The position numbers and the translations under genes are program-made. Positions 14,496 through 24,296 of a stretch of 64,000 nucleotides of DNA are shown here, one piece after another. The stretch covers positions 1 to 64,000 of the forward strand of contig JAZNQO010000029.1 of NCBI GenBank assembly GCA_045590215.1, read 5' to 3'. This stretch comes from RUG563 sp045590215 (lineage in GTDB: Bacteria; Bacillota; Clostridia; Christensenellales; Aristaeellaceae). Within the stretch, counting starts at the first letter, position 1. Every line of letters begins with the position of its first letter. The notes below the pieces were generated by a model. The model saw only the letters and a program-made list of their open reading frames with translations, searched no databases and had not been told where the DNA came from.

Positions 14496-16325
14496 TTACT
14501 TATTCTTCAATTTGCTGAAATCCTTGGCACGCTGCTCATGGCTGAGCACACGCTTGCGCATGCGCAGAGACTTGGGCGTGATTTCCAGCAGCTCATCATC
14601 GTCGATGAATTCAAGGCATTCTTCCAAGGTAAGCGGATGGACGGACACAAGGCGCAAACTGTCTTCCGAAGCGGAGGCATTGCGCATATTGGTCACATGC
14701 TTTTGCTTGCACACGTTCACCACGATATCGCCGGGTCGGCTTGATTCGCCGCAGATCATGCCAGCATAGACAGGCGTCTGATTGCCGATAAAAAGGCTGC
14801 CACGCTCCTGCACATAAAACAGGGCATACTGGGTGGTTTCGCCGGTTTCGTAGCACACAAGAGCACCCACATTGCGGTGCGGAATATCGCCCTTGTATTC
14901 TTCGTAATGGTCAAACACAGCGCTCATGATACCTTCGCCACGGGTATCGGTGAGAAATTCACTGCGATAGCCAAAGAGGCCACGGCTGGGCACCAGGAAT
15001 TCCAGGCGCACCCGGTCTCCGCCGTTCATGGATTCCAGCGTGCCACGGCGGCGGCCAATCTTTTCAATCACGGCCCCTGCATGCGCCTGGGGCACATCAG
15101 CCACCATCCGTTCGATGGGCTCCATCTTTTTGCCATCTTCCCAGCGGTAAATAACCTCCGGTTTGCTCACCTGGAACTCAAAGCCTTCACGGCGCATGGT
15201 TTCAATGAGGATGGACAGATGCAATTCACCCCTGCCCCACACCTCAAACTGATCCGGCGTTTCCCCGTCCTTCACCCGGAGGGAAACGTCCGTTTCCAGT
15301 TCCCGGTAAAGGCGATTGCGCAGATGGCGGCTGGTGACGAAAGAGCCTTCCCTTCCGGCAAAGGGGCTGTCATTGACGGAGAAGGTCATGGTAACGGTGG
15401 GCTCCGTGATGGCCACGAATGGCAGGGCGGTCACGTCCTGCGGATCGCACACCGTATCGCCGATGGAGATATCCGCAAGGCCGGTCAAGGCCACGATATC
15501 GCCCATGGAAACGCTCTGGGCAGGCACACGCTTCAAGCCGTCATACACGGAAAGAGCGGTCAGCCGCCACGGAGGCGTGGTATTTTCCGGGTGCTCCGCA
15601 TTGCAGCGAACCACCATCATGCCGTCTTTCAAAGTGCCCCTCGTGATGCGGCCAATGCCGATACGGCCCACGTATTCGTTATAGTCGATGGTGGAAATGA
15701 GCACCTGCGCCGGGCCTTCCGCTTCGCCTTCGGGAGCCGGGATATATTCCATAATAGTTTCAAACAGAGGCTGCAAATCCTCGCCGGGCTTTTCCAAGTC
15801 CAGCGTGGCCGTGCCCTTACGGGCAGAAGCATAAATGATAGGCCGATCCAGCGTTTCCGGGTCCGCGTCCAGCTCGATGAGCAAATCCACCAATTCGTCC
15901 ACCACTTCTTCGCAGCGGGCGTCCGGGCGGTCTACTTTATTTACCACCAGCAGCACCGGCAGCTTCAGCCCCAAGGCTTTCTGCAAAACAAAGCGGGTCT
16001 GGGGCATGGGGCCTTCAAAGCTGTCCACCAGCAGCAGCACCCCGTCCACCATCTTCAGCACACGCTCCACCTCGCCGCCGAAATCGGCGTGGCCGGGGGT
16101 GTCCACAATGTTAATTTTGGCGTCTTTATAATGCACGGCAGTGTTCTTGGCCAGGATGGTAATGCCACGCTCTTTTTCAAGATCGTTGGAGTCCATCACA
16201 CGCTCGGCCACCTGCTGATTCTGGCGGAATACGCCGCCCTGTTTCAGCATCTGGTCCACCAGCGTAGTCTTGCCGTGATCAACGTGAGCAATAATGGCAA
16301 TATTGCGGATATCGTTGCGAATCAT
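14496..16325 (-). CDS. typA: Ribosome-associated GTPase TypA/BipA
   Basis: A 609-residue translational GTPase that acts on the ribosome in stress and assembly. G motifs: AHVDHGKTT, RGITI, DTPGHADFGGE and NKVD in residues 10-135; an EF-Tu-like domain 2, then EF-G-like domains and the TypA-specific C-terminus. The start at 16325 (MIRNDIRNIAII) follows GAGGGAG; the longer frame to 16412 has no site. Length is normal. Monocistronic. Confidence 0.96.
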   Translation of the reverse strand: MIRNDIRNIAIIAHVDHGKTTLVDQMLKQGGVFRQNQQVAERVMDSNDLEKERGITILAKNTAVHYKDAKINIVDTPGHADFGGEVERVLKMVDGVLLLVDSFEGPMPQTRFVLQKALGLKLPVLLVVNKVDRPDARCEEVVDELVDLLIELDADPETLDRPIIYASARKGTATLDLEKPGEDLQPLFETIMEYIPAPEGEAEGPAQVLISTIDYNEYVGRIGIGRITRGTLKDGMMVVRCNAEHPENTTPPWRLTALSVYDGLKRVPAQSVSMGDIVALTGLADISIGDTVCDPQDVTALPFVAITEPTVTMTFSVNDSPFAGREGSFVTSRHLRNRLYRELETDVSLRVKDGETPDQFEVWGRGELHLSILIETMRREGFEFQVSKPEVIYRWEDGKKMEPIERMVADVPQAHAGAVIEKIGRRRGTLESMNGGDRVRLEFLVPSRGLFGYRSEFLTDTRGEGIMSAVFDHYEEYKGDIPHRNVGALVCYETGETTQYALFYVQERGSLFIGNQTPVYAGMICGESSRPGDIVVNVCKQKHVTNMRNASASEDSLRLVSVHPLTLEECLEFIDDDELLEITPKSLRMRKRVLSHEQRAKDFSKLKNK

Positions 16326-16368
16326 GCGTTCTTTCTCCCTCTTTCCATTGGCATCAAACCAACAATAT

Positions 16369-16397
16369 ATTTTACAGGCACGGCCATGTCTTGTCAA
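16369..16397 (-). promoter_or_regulatory. Promoter of typA
   Basis: On the minus strand TTGACA (16392-16397), spacer 17, TAAAAT (16369-16374). Confidence 0.75.
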
Positions 16398-16489
16398 CCT
16401 TTCCCATGCCAAAACCGCCTGCTTTTCTATGGTTTTTTCTTATTTTCCCTGTTCTTTTACCCATCTTTTTTTGAACCCCTTTCGCCGCC

Positions 16490-16518
16490 TTGACTTTTCT
16501 GCCAAAATGAAGCATAAT
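16490..16518 (+). promoter_or_regulatory. Promoter of the DUF512-der-plsY operon
   Basis: TTGACT at 16490-16495, spacer 17, CATAAT at 16513-16518. Confidence 0.7.
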
Positions 16519-16555
16519 TAATATGTTGTTTTATGCCTATCAGGAGGTATCTTTC

Positions 16556-17854
16556 ATGGAACACAGGATTGATCATGTGCAGCCCCATGGCATCGCATGG
16601 CGGCGGGGCATTCGCCCAGGGGATACACTTATCTCCATAAACGGCGAAGCGGTCATCGATCATATCGATTATCAGGCCCTGTCCATGCGGCAGAAGGTGG
16701 ATTTGAAAATCCGCACCGAAGATGGCAATGAAAAAAACGTGCGCATCATCAAGGCCAAGGATGCGCCGCTGGGGCTTTCCTTATCCAATACCGCCTGTGT
16801 TTCCCCCAGAACCTGCCATAACAAATGTATTTTCTGCTTCATTGATCAAATGCCCCCCGGCATGCGTGACACCCTCTATGTGAAGGATGACGACTGGCGT
16901 TTTTCCCTGATGATGGGCAATTTCGTGACGCTGACCAATGTGGACGAAAAAGAATTTGACCGCATCCTCCGCCGCAAGGCCAGCCCGCTTTATATCTCCG
17001 TACATGCAACGGACGGCGACCTTCGCTGCCGAATGATGAACAACCGCTTTGCCGGAAACATCATGGAGCGGCTGCAACGGATGAAAGACGCCGGGCTCAC
17101 TTTCCATTGTCAGGTGGTGCTCTGCCCCGGCTGGAACGACGGAGCGCAATTGCAAAAAACCCTCTCCGACCTCTATAGCCTCTATCCTGCCGCCAAATCC
17201 GTAGCGTTGGTGCCGGTGGGGCTCACCAAATTCCGGGAAAACCTGGCCGATGTAAAGCCTTTTGACTTTGCTTCCGCAAATGCGGTGATGGAAATTTCAG
17301 AAGCTTTCCAACAAAAAGCCCTTTCAGAAAACAACACCCGGTTTGTGTTTCCTTCGGACGAGCTGATGCTGCTTTCCGGCCGAAGCATCCCCGAAGAAGC
17401 CGACTATGAGGGCTTTCCCCAGATCGAAAACGGTGTAGGGCTTGTGCGCAAAACGGAAGAAGCATTAAAGCTGGCTGCGCAGGAAAATACTTTGCCTGCC
17501 CATCCCCGCCGTGTCATCATCCCCTGCGGCACTTCCATCGCCCCAGTGATGCAAAGATGGATGGAAACCTATGCGCCGGAAGGGGTTTCGGTGAAGGTGC
17601 TGCCGGTTAAAAACACTTTCTTTGGCGAAACGGTCACGGTCACCGGCCTCCTCACCGGCGGCGATCTGAAAAACGCACTGGAGCATCAAACCGCCGACGA
17701 AGTGATCCTCTGCAGTAATACCCTCCGAGAAGAGGGCGATTTATTCCTTGACGATACCTCGCTGGAAGAACTGAAAGCTGCCCTGCCCATGAAGCTCACC
17801 ATCTCGCCCAATGACGGTGCCGCCCTGTTCGCTGCGCTGCTGGGCTCCAAATAA
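16556..17854 (+). CDS. DUF512 protein (PDZ plus radical SAM-like)
   Basis: A 432-residue protein conserved in Firmicutes beside der. A short PDZ-like domain (residues 1-60, PHGIAWRRGIRPGD) is followed by a radical SAM-like core with CVSPRTCHNKCIFCF and FIDQMPPGMRDTLYVKDDDW, then the DUF512 C-terminal domain. Function is unknown; the cysteine set suggests a [4Fe-4S] cluster. AGGAGG lies 8 bases before the ATG at 16556, so the upstream ATG at 16523 was rejected. It is followed 20 bases later by der. Confidence 0.9.
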   Translation: MEHRIDHVQPHGIAWRRGIRPGDTLISINGEAVIDHIDYQALSMRQKVDLKIRTEDGNEKNVRIIKAKDAPLGLSLSNTACVSPRTCHNKCIFCFIDQMPPGMRDTLYVKDDDWRFSLMMGNFVTLTNVDEKEFDRILRRKASPLYISVHATDGDLRCRMMNNRFAGNIMERLQRMKDAGLTFHCQVVLCPGWNDGAQLQKTLSDLYSLYPAAKSVALVPVGLTKFRENLADVKPFDFASANAVMEISEAFQQKALSENNTRFVFPSDELMLLSGRSIPEEADYEGFPQIENGVGLVRKTEEALKLAAQENTLPAHPRRVIIPCGTSIAPVMQRWMETYAPEGVSVKVLPVKNTFFGETVTVTGLLTGGDLKNALEHQTADEVILCSNTLREEGDLFLDDTSLEELKAALPMKLTISPNDGAALFAALLGSK

Positions 17855-17874
17855 CCCAAGGAGGATTCCCTTTC

Positions 17875-19224
17875 ATGCCTTCTCAAAAGCCTTTGGTTGC
17901 CATTGTGGGTCGCCCCAATGTGGGCAAATCCACCTTTTTCAACAAAATCACCGGCCGCCGTATCGCAATCGTGGAAGATATTCCAGGCGTCACCCGCGAC
18001 CGCATCTGTGCGGACGTGGAATGGCTGGGGCGCAAGTTTACGCTGATTGATACCGGCGGTATCGACCCTAAGTCCGACGACGTGCTGCTTTCCCAGATGC
18101 GGCATCAGGCGCAGATTGCCATGGATATGGCAGATGTGATTTGCTTTTTCACCGATGCCCGTGTGGGGCTCACCCCGGACGATGAAGAAGTGGCTATTAT
18201 GCTGCGCCGTACCCATAAGCCCGTGATTCTGGCTGTCAATAAGCTGGATCACAGTGGTCTGGAAGATGTGCGCTACGAATTTTACGCACTGGGGCTTGGT
18301 GACCCTATCGGCATTTCCTCCACTAATATGCTGGGACTTGGCGATTTATTGGATGAAATCGTAAGTCACTTCCCGGAAGCCGATGAAACGGAAGAAGACG
18401 AAGAAAACCATGTGATTCAGTTGGCCGTGGTGGGAAGACCAAACGTTGGCAAATCCTCCCTGGTCAATCGCCTGCTGGGGCAGGACCGCACCATGGTTTC
18501 CAATATTCCCGGCACAACCCGTGACGCCATCGACACCGAATTTGAGGGTCCGGACGGCACACGCTATAACATCATCGACACCGCCGGCATCCGCCGCAAG
18601 CGTGCCATTGAAGATGAATCCTTGGAACGCTACAGCGTGCTGCGCTCCATCGCCGCCATTCGCCGCTGCGATGTGGCTCTGATGCTGATTGATGCCCAGG
18701 AAGGGGTGACGGAGCAGGACGCCCGGATCGCCGGCATGGTGCATGAAGAGGGCAAGGCTGCCGTGGTGATCGTCAATAAATGGGACGCTCTGGAAAAAGA
18801 TACCGGCACCTTTGAAAAATACAAAAAGCAGGTGCTGGAAGATTTGAAATTTATGGATTATGCGCCGGTGCTTTGCATTTCCGCCCTCACAGGCCAGCGT
18901 GCCGTGCAGGTATTACCGGAAGTGAACAAAGTGTTTGAGCAGGCCAGCCGCCATATTGGCACCGGGGCTCTCAACGATGTGCTGGGCGATGCCCAGATGG
19001 CACTGCAGCCCCCCATGATGGGCGGCCGCAAGCTGAAAATCTATTACGGCACCCAGCCGTCCACCTGCCCCCCCACCTTTGCCCTGTTCATCAACAACGA
19101 AGATTTGATGCACTTTTCCTATCAGCGTTATCTGGAAAACTGCATCCGCAAGGCCTTTGGCTTTGAAGGCACCCCCATCCGCTTCTTGCTGCGGGAAAAG
19201 AAAAAGGAGGATGCACGTCCATGA
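17875..19224 (+). CDS. der: Ribosome biogenesis GTPase Der (EngA)
   Basis: A 449-residue protein with two G domains in tandem: GRPNVGKSTFFNK with DTGG and NKLD, and GRPNVGKSSLVNR with DTAGIRRK and NKWD, followed by a KH-like domain. It acts in 50S subunit assembly. AAGGAGG precedes the ATG. The stop overlaps the start of plsY by 4 bases. Confidence 0.97.
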   Translation: MPSQKPLVAIVGRPNVGKSTFFNKITGRRIAIVEDIPGVTRDRICADVEWLGRKFTLIDTGGIDPKSDDVLLSQMRHQAQIAMDMADVICFFTDARVGLTPDDEEVAIMLRRTHKPVILAVNKLDHSGLEDVRYEFYALGLGDPIGISSTNMLGLGDLLDEIVSHFPEADETEEDEENHVIQLAVVGRPNVGKSSLVNRLLGQDRTMVSNIPGTTRDAIDTEFEGPDGTRYNIIDTAGIRRKRAIEDESLERYSVLRSIAAIRRCDVALMLIDAQEGVTEQDARIAGMVHEEGKAAVVIVNKWDALEKDTGTFEKYKKQVLEDLKFMDYAPVLCISALTGQRAVQVLPEVNKVFEQASRHIGTGALNDVLGDAQMALQPPMMGGRKLKIYYGTQPSTCPPTFALFINNEDLMHFSYQRYLENCIRKAFGFEGTPIRFLLREKKKEDARP

Positions 19225-19820
19225 TTTCTGTTCTTAAATACCTGCTCTGTACCGTGATCGGCTATCTGCTGGGCAGCTTTTCAACGGGCATTCTGGTTGC
19301 CACAAGGCAAGGCCACGATATCCGCTCCGAAGGCAGCAAAAATACCGGTGCTTCCAACGCCCTGCGTGTGCTGGGTGTCAAGGGCGGCGCAATAGTTTTC
19401 CTTGGAGACTTTATCAAGGCCTCTCTGGCCGTGGGTGCCGGGTATCTGCTGATGGGCAAATACGGAGCCATGCTGGCCGGGCTTTGCGCCGTGCTTGGGC
19501 ATAACTGGCCTGTGTTTTTCAATTTCAAGGGCGGCAAAGGCATTGCCTGCTCTGCTGCCATTGTTCTGCTCACGTTCCCTTGGCAGGGAGGTGTAGCCAT
19601 TGTTGCGTGCCTGCTGGTGATTTATTTCACCCGGTATATTTCTGTCGGCAGCCTCACCATGCTCACCGTTTTCTTCCTGCTGGTGCTGTTCACGGTGGGC
19701 GTCTGGCCCTATGCCGTATGGGCTTTTGTGCTGATGGCCCTTGGCTTCTGGCGGCATCGCAGCAATCTGGAACGGCTGAAAAATGGCAACGAAAACAAAA
19801 TCGGCCAGAAAGCAAAATAA
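19221..19820 (+). CDS. plsY: Glycerol-3-phosphate acyltransferase PlsY
   Basis: A 199-residue membrane enzyme moving the acyl group of acyl phosphate to glycerol 3-phosphate, the first step of phospholipid synthesis. Conserved loops seen: GSFSTGILV, GSKNTGASNALRVLG and GHNWPVFFNFKGGKGIA. Five hydrophobic segments. The ATGA overlap with der implies translational coupling; AAAAAGGAGG is just upstream inside der. Confidence 0.96.
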   Translation: MISVLKYLLCTVIGYLLGSFSTGILVATRQGHDIRSEGSKNTGASNALRVLGVKGGAIVFLGDFIKASLAVGAGYLLMGKYGAMLAGLCAVLGHNWPVFFNFKGGKGIACSAAIVLLTFPWQGGVAIVACLLVIYFTRYISVGSLTMLTVFFLLVLFTVGVWPYAVWAFVLMALGFWRHRSNLERLKNGNENKIGQKAK

Positions 19821-19834
19821 CAAATTGTCCCTCT

Positions 19835-19872
19835 AAAGCATCACGGGAAATTTCCCGGCGGTGCTTTTTTTT
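19835..19872 (+). terminator. Terminator of the der-plsY operon
   Basis: AAAGCATCACGGGAAA pairs with TTTCCCGGCGGTGCTTT with one bulge, followed by a run of eight T. Confidence 0.85.
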
Positions 19873-19884
19873 CATGCGTTTTTA

Positions 19885-19893
19885 TGGTATAAT
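19885..19893 (+). promoter_or_regulatory. Extended -10 promoter of pcrA
   Basis: TG-G-TATAAT with TATAAT at 19888-19893; no clear -35 box. Confidence 0.55.
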
Positions 19894-19963
19894 GAAAGCT
19901 GATAGAAAATGGTGGATTATGCCCATTTTTCTTTGAATTTTTAGTAATCCAACGAGGTATCTC

Positions 19964-22216
19964 ATGAATCTTTCCGCCCTGAACCCCATGCAAAGAAAAG
20001 CCGCCGAAACGCTGGAGGGCCCGGTTTTGATTCTGGCCGGTGCCGGCAGCGGCAAAACCCGTACCATCACCTACCGCATCGCCAATCTCATCGAAAGCGG
20101 CGTGGCTCCATGGCATATTCTGGCTTTAACCTTCACCAATAAGGCCGCCCGCGAAATGAAGGAGCGGGTCACAAGGCTGGTGGGCAGCGATGTGGAGGAA
20201 ATGTGGCTTGGCACATTCCACTCCGTTTGCGTGCGCATTTTGCGGCGGGATATTGAAAAAATCGGCTATCAGCGGTCCTTTTCCATCTATGACGATGACG
20301 ACCAGACAAGGGTCATCAAGGACGCCCTGAAGGTGCTGCACTATGATGAAAGCAAGCTGCCGCCAAGGGAAATCAAGACCAAAATATCCGATGCGAAAAA
20401 CAAAATGCTCAGCCCCGACGAATGGTTCCACGAATCCCCAAGGGATTTCCGCAGCCAGCAGATTCACGATGTGATGCTCTATTATGAAGAGCGGCTGCAC
20501 GCTGCCAATGCGCTGGACTTTGACGATCTTTTGCTCTGCACCCTGCAATTGTTTGTGGAGCATCCGCCGGTTTTGGATTACTACCGCCAGAAATTTACTC
20601 ATGTGCATGTGGATGAATATCAGGACACCAATCAGGCGCAATATACCTTCGTCCGCCTCCTCACCCAATACAGCCGCAACCTTTGCGTGGTAGGCGATGA
20701 TGACCAATCCATCTACGGCTGGCGCGGGGCAGATATCCGCAACATTCTGGACTTTGAAACGGATTTCCCGGATGCCACGGTCATAAAACTTGAGCAGAAT
20801 TACCGCTCCACCGCCAATATCCTGGACGCCGCCAATCAGGTGATTGCCCATAACACGGGCCGTAAAGAAAAGCTGCTGTGGACGGACGATGAGCCCGGCG
20901 AAAAGATTCGCCTCTACAGTGCCGGGGATGAGAGGGAAGAAGCGGCGTGGATTTGCGTGTGCATCAAAAAGCTGCAAAAAATGCAGGCCTCCCTTGCGGA
21001 AATTGCCGTGCTTTACCGCACCCATGCCCAGAGCCGTGTGCTGGAAGAAATGTTCATGCGCAGCGGCATCCCCTATAAAGTTTTCGGCGGCACCAAGTTC
21101 TATGACCGCAAGGAAGTCAAAGATGCGCTGGCCTATCTTCGGGTCATCGTAAACCCTGCGGATGATGTTTCCCTCACCCGCATCATCAATACCCCCAAAC
21201 GCTCCATCGGCGATACCACCATCGCCGCTCTGCAGGAATACGCAAGGGTAGAAGAGTTGCCCCTCTTTTCCGTGCTGGCGGCTCCGCCGGACAGCCTTTC
21301 TTCCCGTGCGAAGAAAAGCATTGCCGCCTTTTCCATGCTGCTGATGAAGCTGACCATGATGAAGGAAAGCATGTCCCTGTCCCAGTTTGTGGAAAGCATG
21401 CTGGATGAAACAGGCCTGAAGGCCCAGTTTGAAATCGAGGGCAGCGACGAAGCTCAGACAAAGCTGGAAAACCTGATGGAATTTGCCGGAGCTGCCAAGG
21501 AGTTTGAGCATCAAAGCCAGGAAAAAACGCTGGAAGCCTTTTTGGAAAATGTGTCTCTGGTGACGGATTTGGACAGGCAGGAGGACGCCCCTCAATATGT
21601 GACTCTGATGACCCTCCATTCCGCTAAAGGGCTGGAATACGATGACGTGTTCCTCTGCGGCATGGAAGAGGGCATTTTCCCCTCCATGCGCTCCATCACG
21701 GAAGAAAACAAGATGGAAGAAGAGCGCAGGCTGTGCTATGTGGGCATCACAAGAGCCAAGAAACGCCTCTATCTTTCCTTTGCCAGACGGCGCATGCTCT
21801 ATAACCAGATCACCCATAACGCCCCTTCCCTGTTCTTGAAAGAAATTCCCGGCCGGCTCATTCAGGAAGAATGGCCTGCAGCCGCCCGGCCAACCCCTGC
21901 CCCTTCCTATGCAGCCCCGGCCCAGCGTCCTCCCCAAAACCTCTCCTTTGGTACCCCCGGCATGGTATCCGCTCGTCCTGCCGCCCTGAATATCCCCGGC
22001 GTGCAGAAGGGCTTTGTTGCTTCCCCGGCGAGATCCATGCAAACCACTGCCCTTTTCAAGCCCGGTGATAAGGTGCTCCACCGCAAGTTCGGCGAAGGCA
22101 CGGTGCAGCAGGTAAATGGCAGCGGTGCCGATGCCCGGATACTGATTGCCTTCACCGCCTATGGCACAAGAGAATTTTCCCTCTCCATTGCCCCCATCGT
22201 TAAGATTGATTCATAA
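19964..22216 (+). CDS. pcrA: ATP-dependent DNA helicase PcrA/UvrD
   Basis: A 750-residue superfamily 1 helicase used in repair and rolling-circle replication. Motifs: GAGSGKTRT (Walker A), LTFTNKAAREM, VDEYQDTNQ (Walker B), VGDDDQSIYGWRGAD, TLHSAKGLEYDDVF and VGITRAKKRLYL. A proline/alanine-rich linker leads to a C-terminal Tudor-like domain (GDKVLHRKFGEGTV) that contacts RNA polymerase in the family. GAGG precedes the ATG. ligA follows after 15 bases, the usual Firmicutes pair. Confidence 0.96.
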   Translation: MNLSALNPMQRKAAETLEGPVLILAGAGSGKTRTITYRIANLIESGVAPWHILALTFTNKAAREMKERVTRLVGSDVEEMWLGTFHSVCVRILRRDIEKIGYQRSFSIYDDDDQTRVIKDALKVLHYDESKLPPREIKTKISDAKNKMLSPDEWFHESPRDFRSQQIHDVMLYYEERLHAANALDFDDLLLCTLQLFVEHPPVLDYYRQKFTHVHVDEYQDTNQAQYTFVRLLTQYSRNLCVVGDDDQSIYGWRGADIRNILDFETDFPDATVIKLEQNYRSTANILDAANQVIAHNTGRKEKLLWTDDEPGEKIRLYSAGDEREEAAWICVCIKKLQKMQASLAEIAVLYRTHAQSRVLEEMFMRSGIPYKVFGGTKFYDRKEVKDALAYLRVIVNPADDVSLTRIINTPKRSIGDTTIAALQEYARVEELPLFSVLAAPPDSLSSRAKKSIAAFSMLLMKLTMMKESMSLSQFVESMLDETGLKAQFEIEGSDEAQTKLENLMEFAGAAKEFEHQSQEKTLEAFLENVSLVTDLDRQEDAPQYVTLMTLHSAKGLEYDDVFLCGMEEGIFPSMRSITEENKMEEERRLCYVGITRAKKRLYLSFARRRMLYNQITHNAPSLFLKEIPGRLIQEEWPAAARPTPAPSYAAPAQRPPQNLSFGTPGMVSARPAALNIPGVQKGFVASPARSMQTTALFKPGDKVLHRKFGEGTVQQVNGSGADARILIAFTAYGTREFSLSIAPIVKIDS

Positions 22217-22231
22217 AAGGAGGCCTTTGCC

Positions 22232-24208
22232 TTGCCGCAGTTTTCTTCCATGCAGGAATTGGTGGATTACCTGAACAAAACGGCTCACGCCTATTATGTG
22301 TTGGATAACCCCATTATTTCCGATGCCCAGTGGGACAAGCTTTACAATCAACTGCTTCAGATGGAACAGGAAACAGGCGTTATTCTGCCCGATTCCCCAT
22401 CCCATCGGGTGGGCGGTGCGCCCCTTGCGGCGTTCACCCAGCACCGGCATATCACAAGGCTGTGGAGCATGGATAAAGCCCAATCCTTTGAGGAGCTGAA
22501 CGCATGGTTTGACCGCACGGAAAAGCTGCACAGTCAGGAAAACGTCCTGCCTCCTCTCTCCTTTGGCATCGAATATAAATTCGACGGCCTGACACTGAAT
22601 CTGACCTATGAAAACAGCAAGCTCATCCAGGCCGCCACCCGTGGCAACGGCGAAGTGGGCGAAGCCATTTTGCCGCAGGCAAAGACGGTGCAGGGCGTAC
22701 CTCTTTCCATTCCGTGGCAGGGCAAATTGGAAGTGCAGGGCGAATGTATCATGCGGTTGAGTGCCTTGGAGAAATATAATCAAACGGCCTCGGAGCCCCT
22801 GAAAAACGCCCGGAACGCCGCTGCCGGGGCTCTGCGCAATTTGGATCCGGCGGTCACGGCCTCCAGAAAGCTCTCCGCCTTTTTCTATCAGGTGGGCACC
22901 ATCGAAAACGCCCCCTATACAGAACAGACAGGCATGATTGCATTCCTCAAAGAACAGGGCTTCCCCATCAGCCCCTATTTTGAAAAGGCGGCTTCCAGAG
23001 AGGAAGTTTTTTCCCTGCTCACGGATATTGAAAAAAACCGTCCTTCCCTTGACTACCTCATTGATGGGGCGGTCATCAAAGTCATGGACACCCAAACCCG
23101 GCAGGCCTTTGGCTATACGGATAAATTTCCCCGCTGGGCGGTGGCCTATAAATTCGCCGCCGAGGAAAATACCGCCACCTTGGAAAGCGTCACATGGGAG
23201 CTGGGCCGTACCGGCAAATTGACCCCCCTCGCCCATGTATCCCCGGTGGAGTTTGAAGGGGTAACGGTGAAGAAAGCGACGCTCAATAACATGGGCGATA
23301 TTCAGCGGAAAAACCTCTCCCTCGGCTGTCAGGTGTGGATTCGCCGCAGCAATGATGTGATTCCGGAAATCCTGGGCAAAGTGGACGACGGAACGGAGGG
23401 CACGCCCATCCTTCCGCCTACTCACTGCCCTGCCTGCGGCGAAAAAGTGACCTTGATCGGTGCTCACCTTTTCTGCCTGAACCGGGAAAGCTGCAAACCC
23501 CAGGCCGTGGCTCGCCTCGCCCATTTTGCCTCACGGGATGCCATGGATATTACCGGCTTTTCCGAAATGACGGCAAATCAGTTGTATGACGCCCTTGCCG
23601 TCCGGGATCCGGCAGACCTTTATCATCTGGATAAGATGCAGCTGCTTTCCTTGGAAGGGTTTAAGGAAAAGAAGGCCCAGAATTTGCTGGATGCACTGGA
23701 AAAAAGCAAGCATTGCGAACTGGATCAGTTCCTGCTGGCCATCGGCATTCCCAATATCGGCAAGCGTACCGCACGGGATCTGGCGCAGGTTTTCGGCACG
23801 CTGGAAAACGTAATGGCTGCTGATATGGACGCTCTTCTCAAAATTGACGAAATCGGCGAAATTGTGGCGCAGAGCGTGGTAGATTTCTTTGCTTTGGAAC
23901 AGAACCGGCTCATGGTAGAGCGTCTGTTGCAGGCAGGGGTTGCCCCCAAAGCCGCTGCAGCCAAGGCATCCGGCGGCGCACTGGAAGGCAAAACGCTGGT
24001 TGTCACCGGCACGCTTCCCACCCTCTCCCGGCAGGAAGCGGAAGACTTCATTCGGCAAAACGGCGGCATGGCAGCCTCTTCCGTCAGCAAGAAAACCAGC
24101 TTCGTAGTGGCCGGCGAAAAGGCCGGCAGCAAGCTGGACAAAGCGCAAAAGCTGGGAATTCCCATCCTTTCGGAGGCAGAGCTGCTTGCCATGGCAGAAA
24201 GAAACTGA
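22232..24208 (+). CDS. ligA: NAD-dependent DNA ligase
   Basis: A 658-residue ligase sealing nicks with NAD. Domain order: Ia, adenylation (motif I reads EYKFDGLTLNL), OB fold (WELGRTGKLTPLA), four-cysteine zinc finger (CPACGE and CLNRESC), helix-hairpin-helix (NIGKRTARDL) and a C-terminal BRCT. Several core motifs are looser than usual: KFDG rather than KLDG, TRGNG rather than TRGDG, TLNN rather than TLHN. The start is TTG at 22232, 8 bases after AAAAGGAGG. Confidence 0.93.
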   Translation: MPQFSSMQELVDYLNKTAHAYYVLDNPIISDAQWDKLYNQLLQMEQETGVILPDSPSHRVGGAPLAAFTQHRHITRLWSMDKAQSFEELNAWFDRTEKLHSQENVLPPLSFGIEYKFDGLTLNLTYENSKLIQAATRGNGEVGEAILPQAKTVQGVPLSIPWQGKLEVQGECIMRLSALEKYNQTASEPLKNARNAAAGALRNLDPAVTASRKLSAFFYQVGTIENAPYTEQTGMIAFLKEQGFPISPYFEKAASREEVFSLLTDIEKNRPSLDYLIDGAVIKVMDTQTRQAFGYTDKFPRWAVAYKFAAEENTATLESVTWELGRTGKLTPLAHVSPVEFEGVTVKKATLNNMGDIQRKNLSLGCQVWIRRSNDVIPEILGKVDDGTEGTPILPPTHCPACGEKVTLIGAHLFCLNRESCKPQAVARLAHFASRDAMDITGFSEMTANQLYDALAVRDPADLYHLDKMQLLSLEGFKEKKAQNLLDALEKSKHCELDQFLLAIGIPNIGKRTARDLAQVFGTLENVMAADMDALLKIDEIGEIVAQSVVDFFALEQNRLMVERLLQAGVAPKAAAAKASGGALEGKTLVVTGTLPTLSRQEAEDFIRQNGGMAASSVSKKTSFVVAGEKAGSKLDKAQKLGIPILSEAELLAMAERN

Positions 24209-24231
24209 AATGGTATTGTGTTGAAAGTCTC

Positions 24232-24259
24232 TTGACAGTGCCTTATTTCACTGTATAAT
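24232..24259 (+). promoter_or_regulatory. Sigma-A promoter
   Basis: TTGACA at 24232-24237, spacer 16, TATAAT at 24254-24259, upstream of the hypothetical gene at 24297. Confidence 0.8.
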
Positions 24260-24296
24260 CGAAATATACCATCACTCAAAAGGGGGGAACACGCCT

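Noticed and set aside
14877..16493. 538-codon frame antisense to typA
   Set aside because: Mirror frame of typA codons, no domain.
20126..22081. 651-codon frame antisense to pcrA
   Set aside because: Same composition artefact; pcrA is unmistakable on the other strand.
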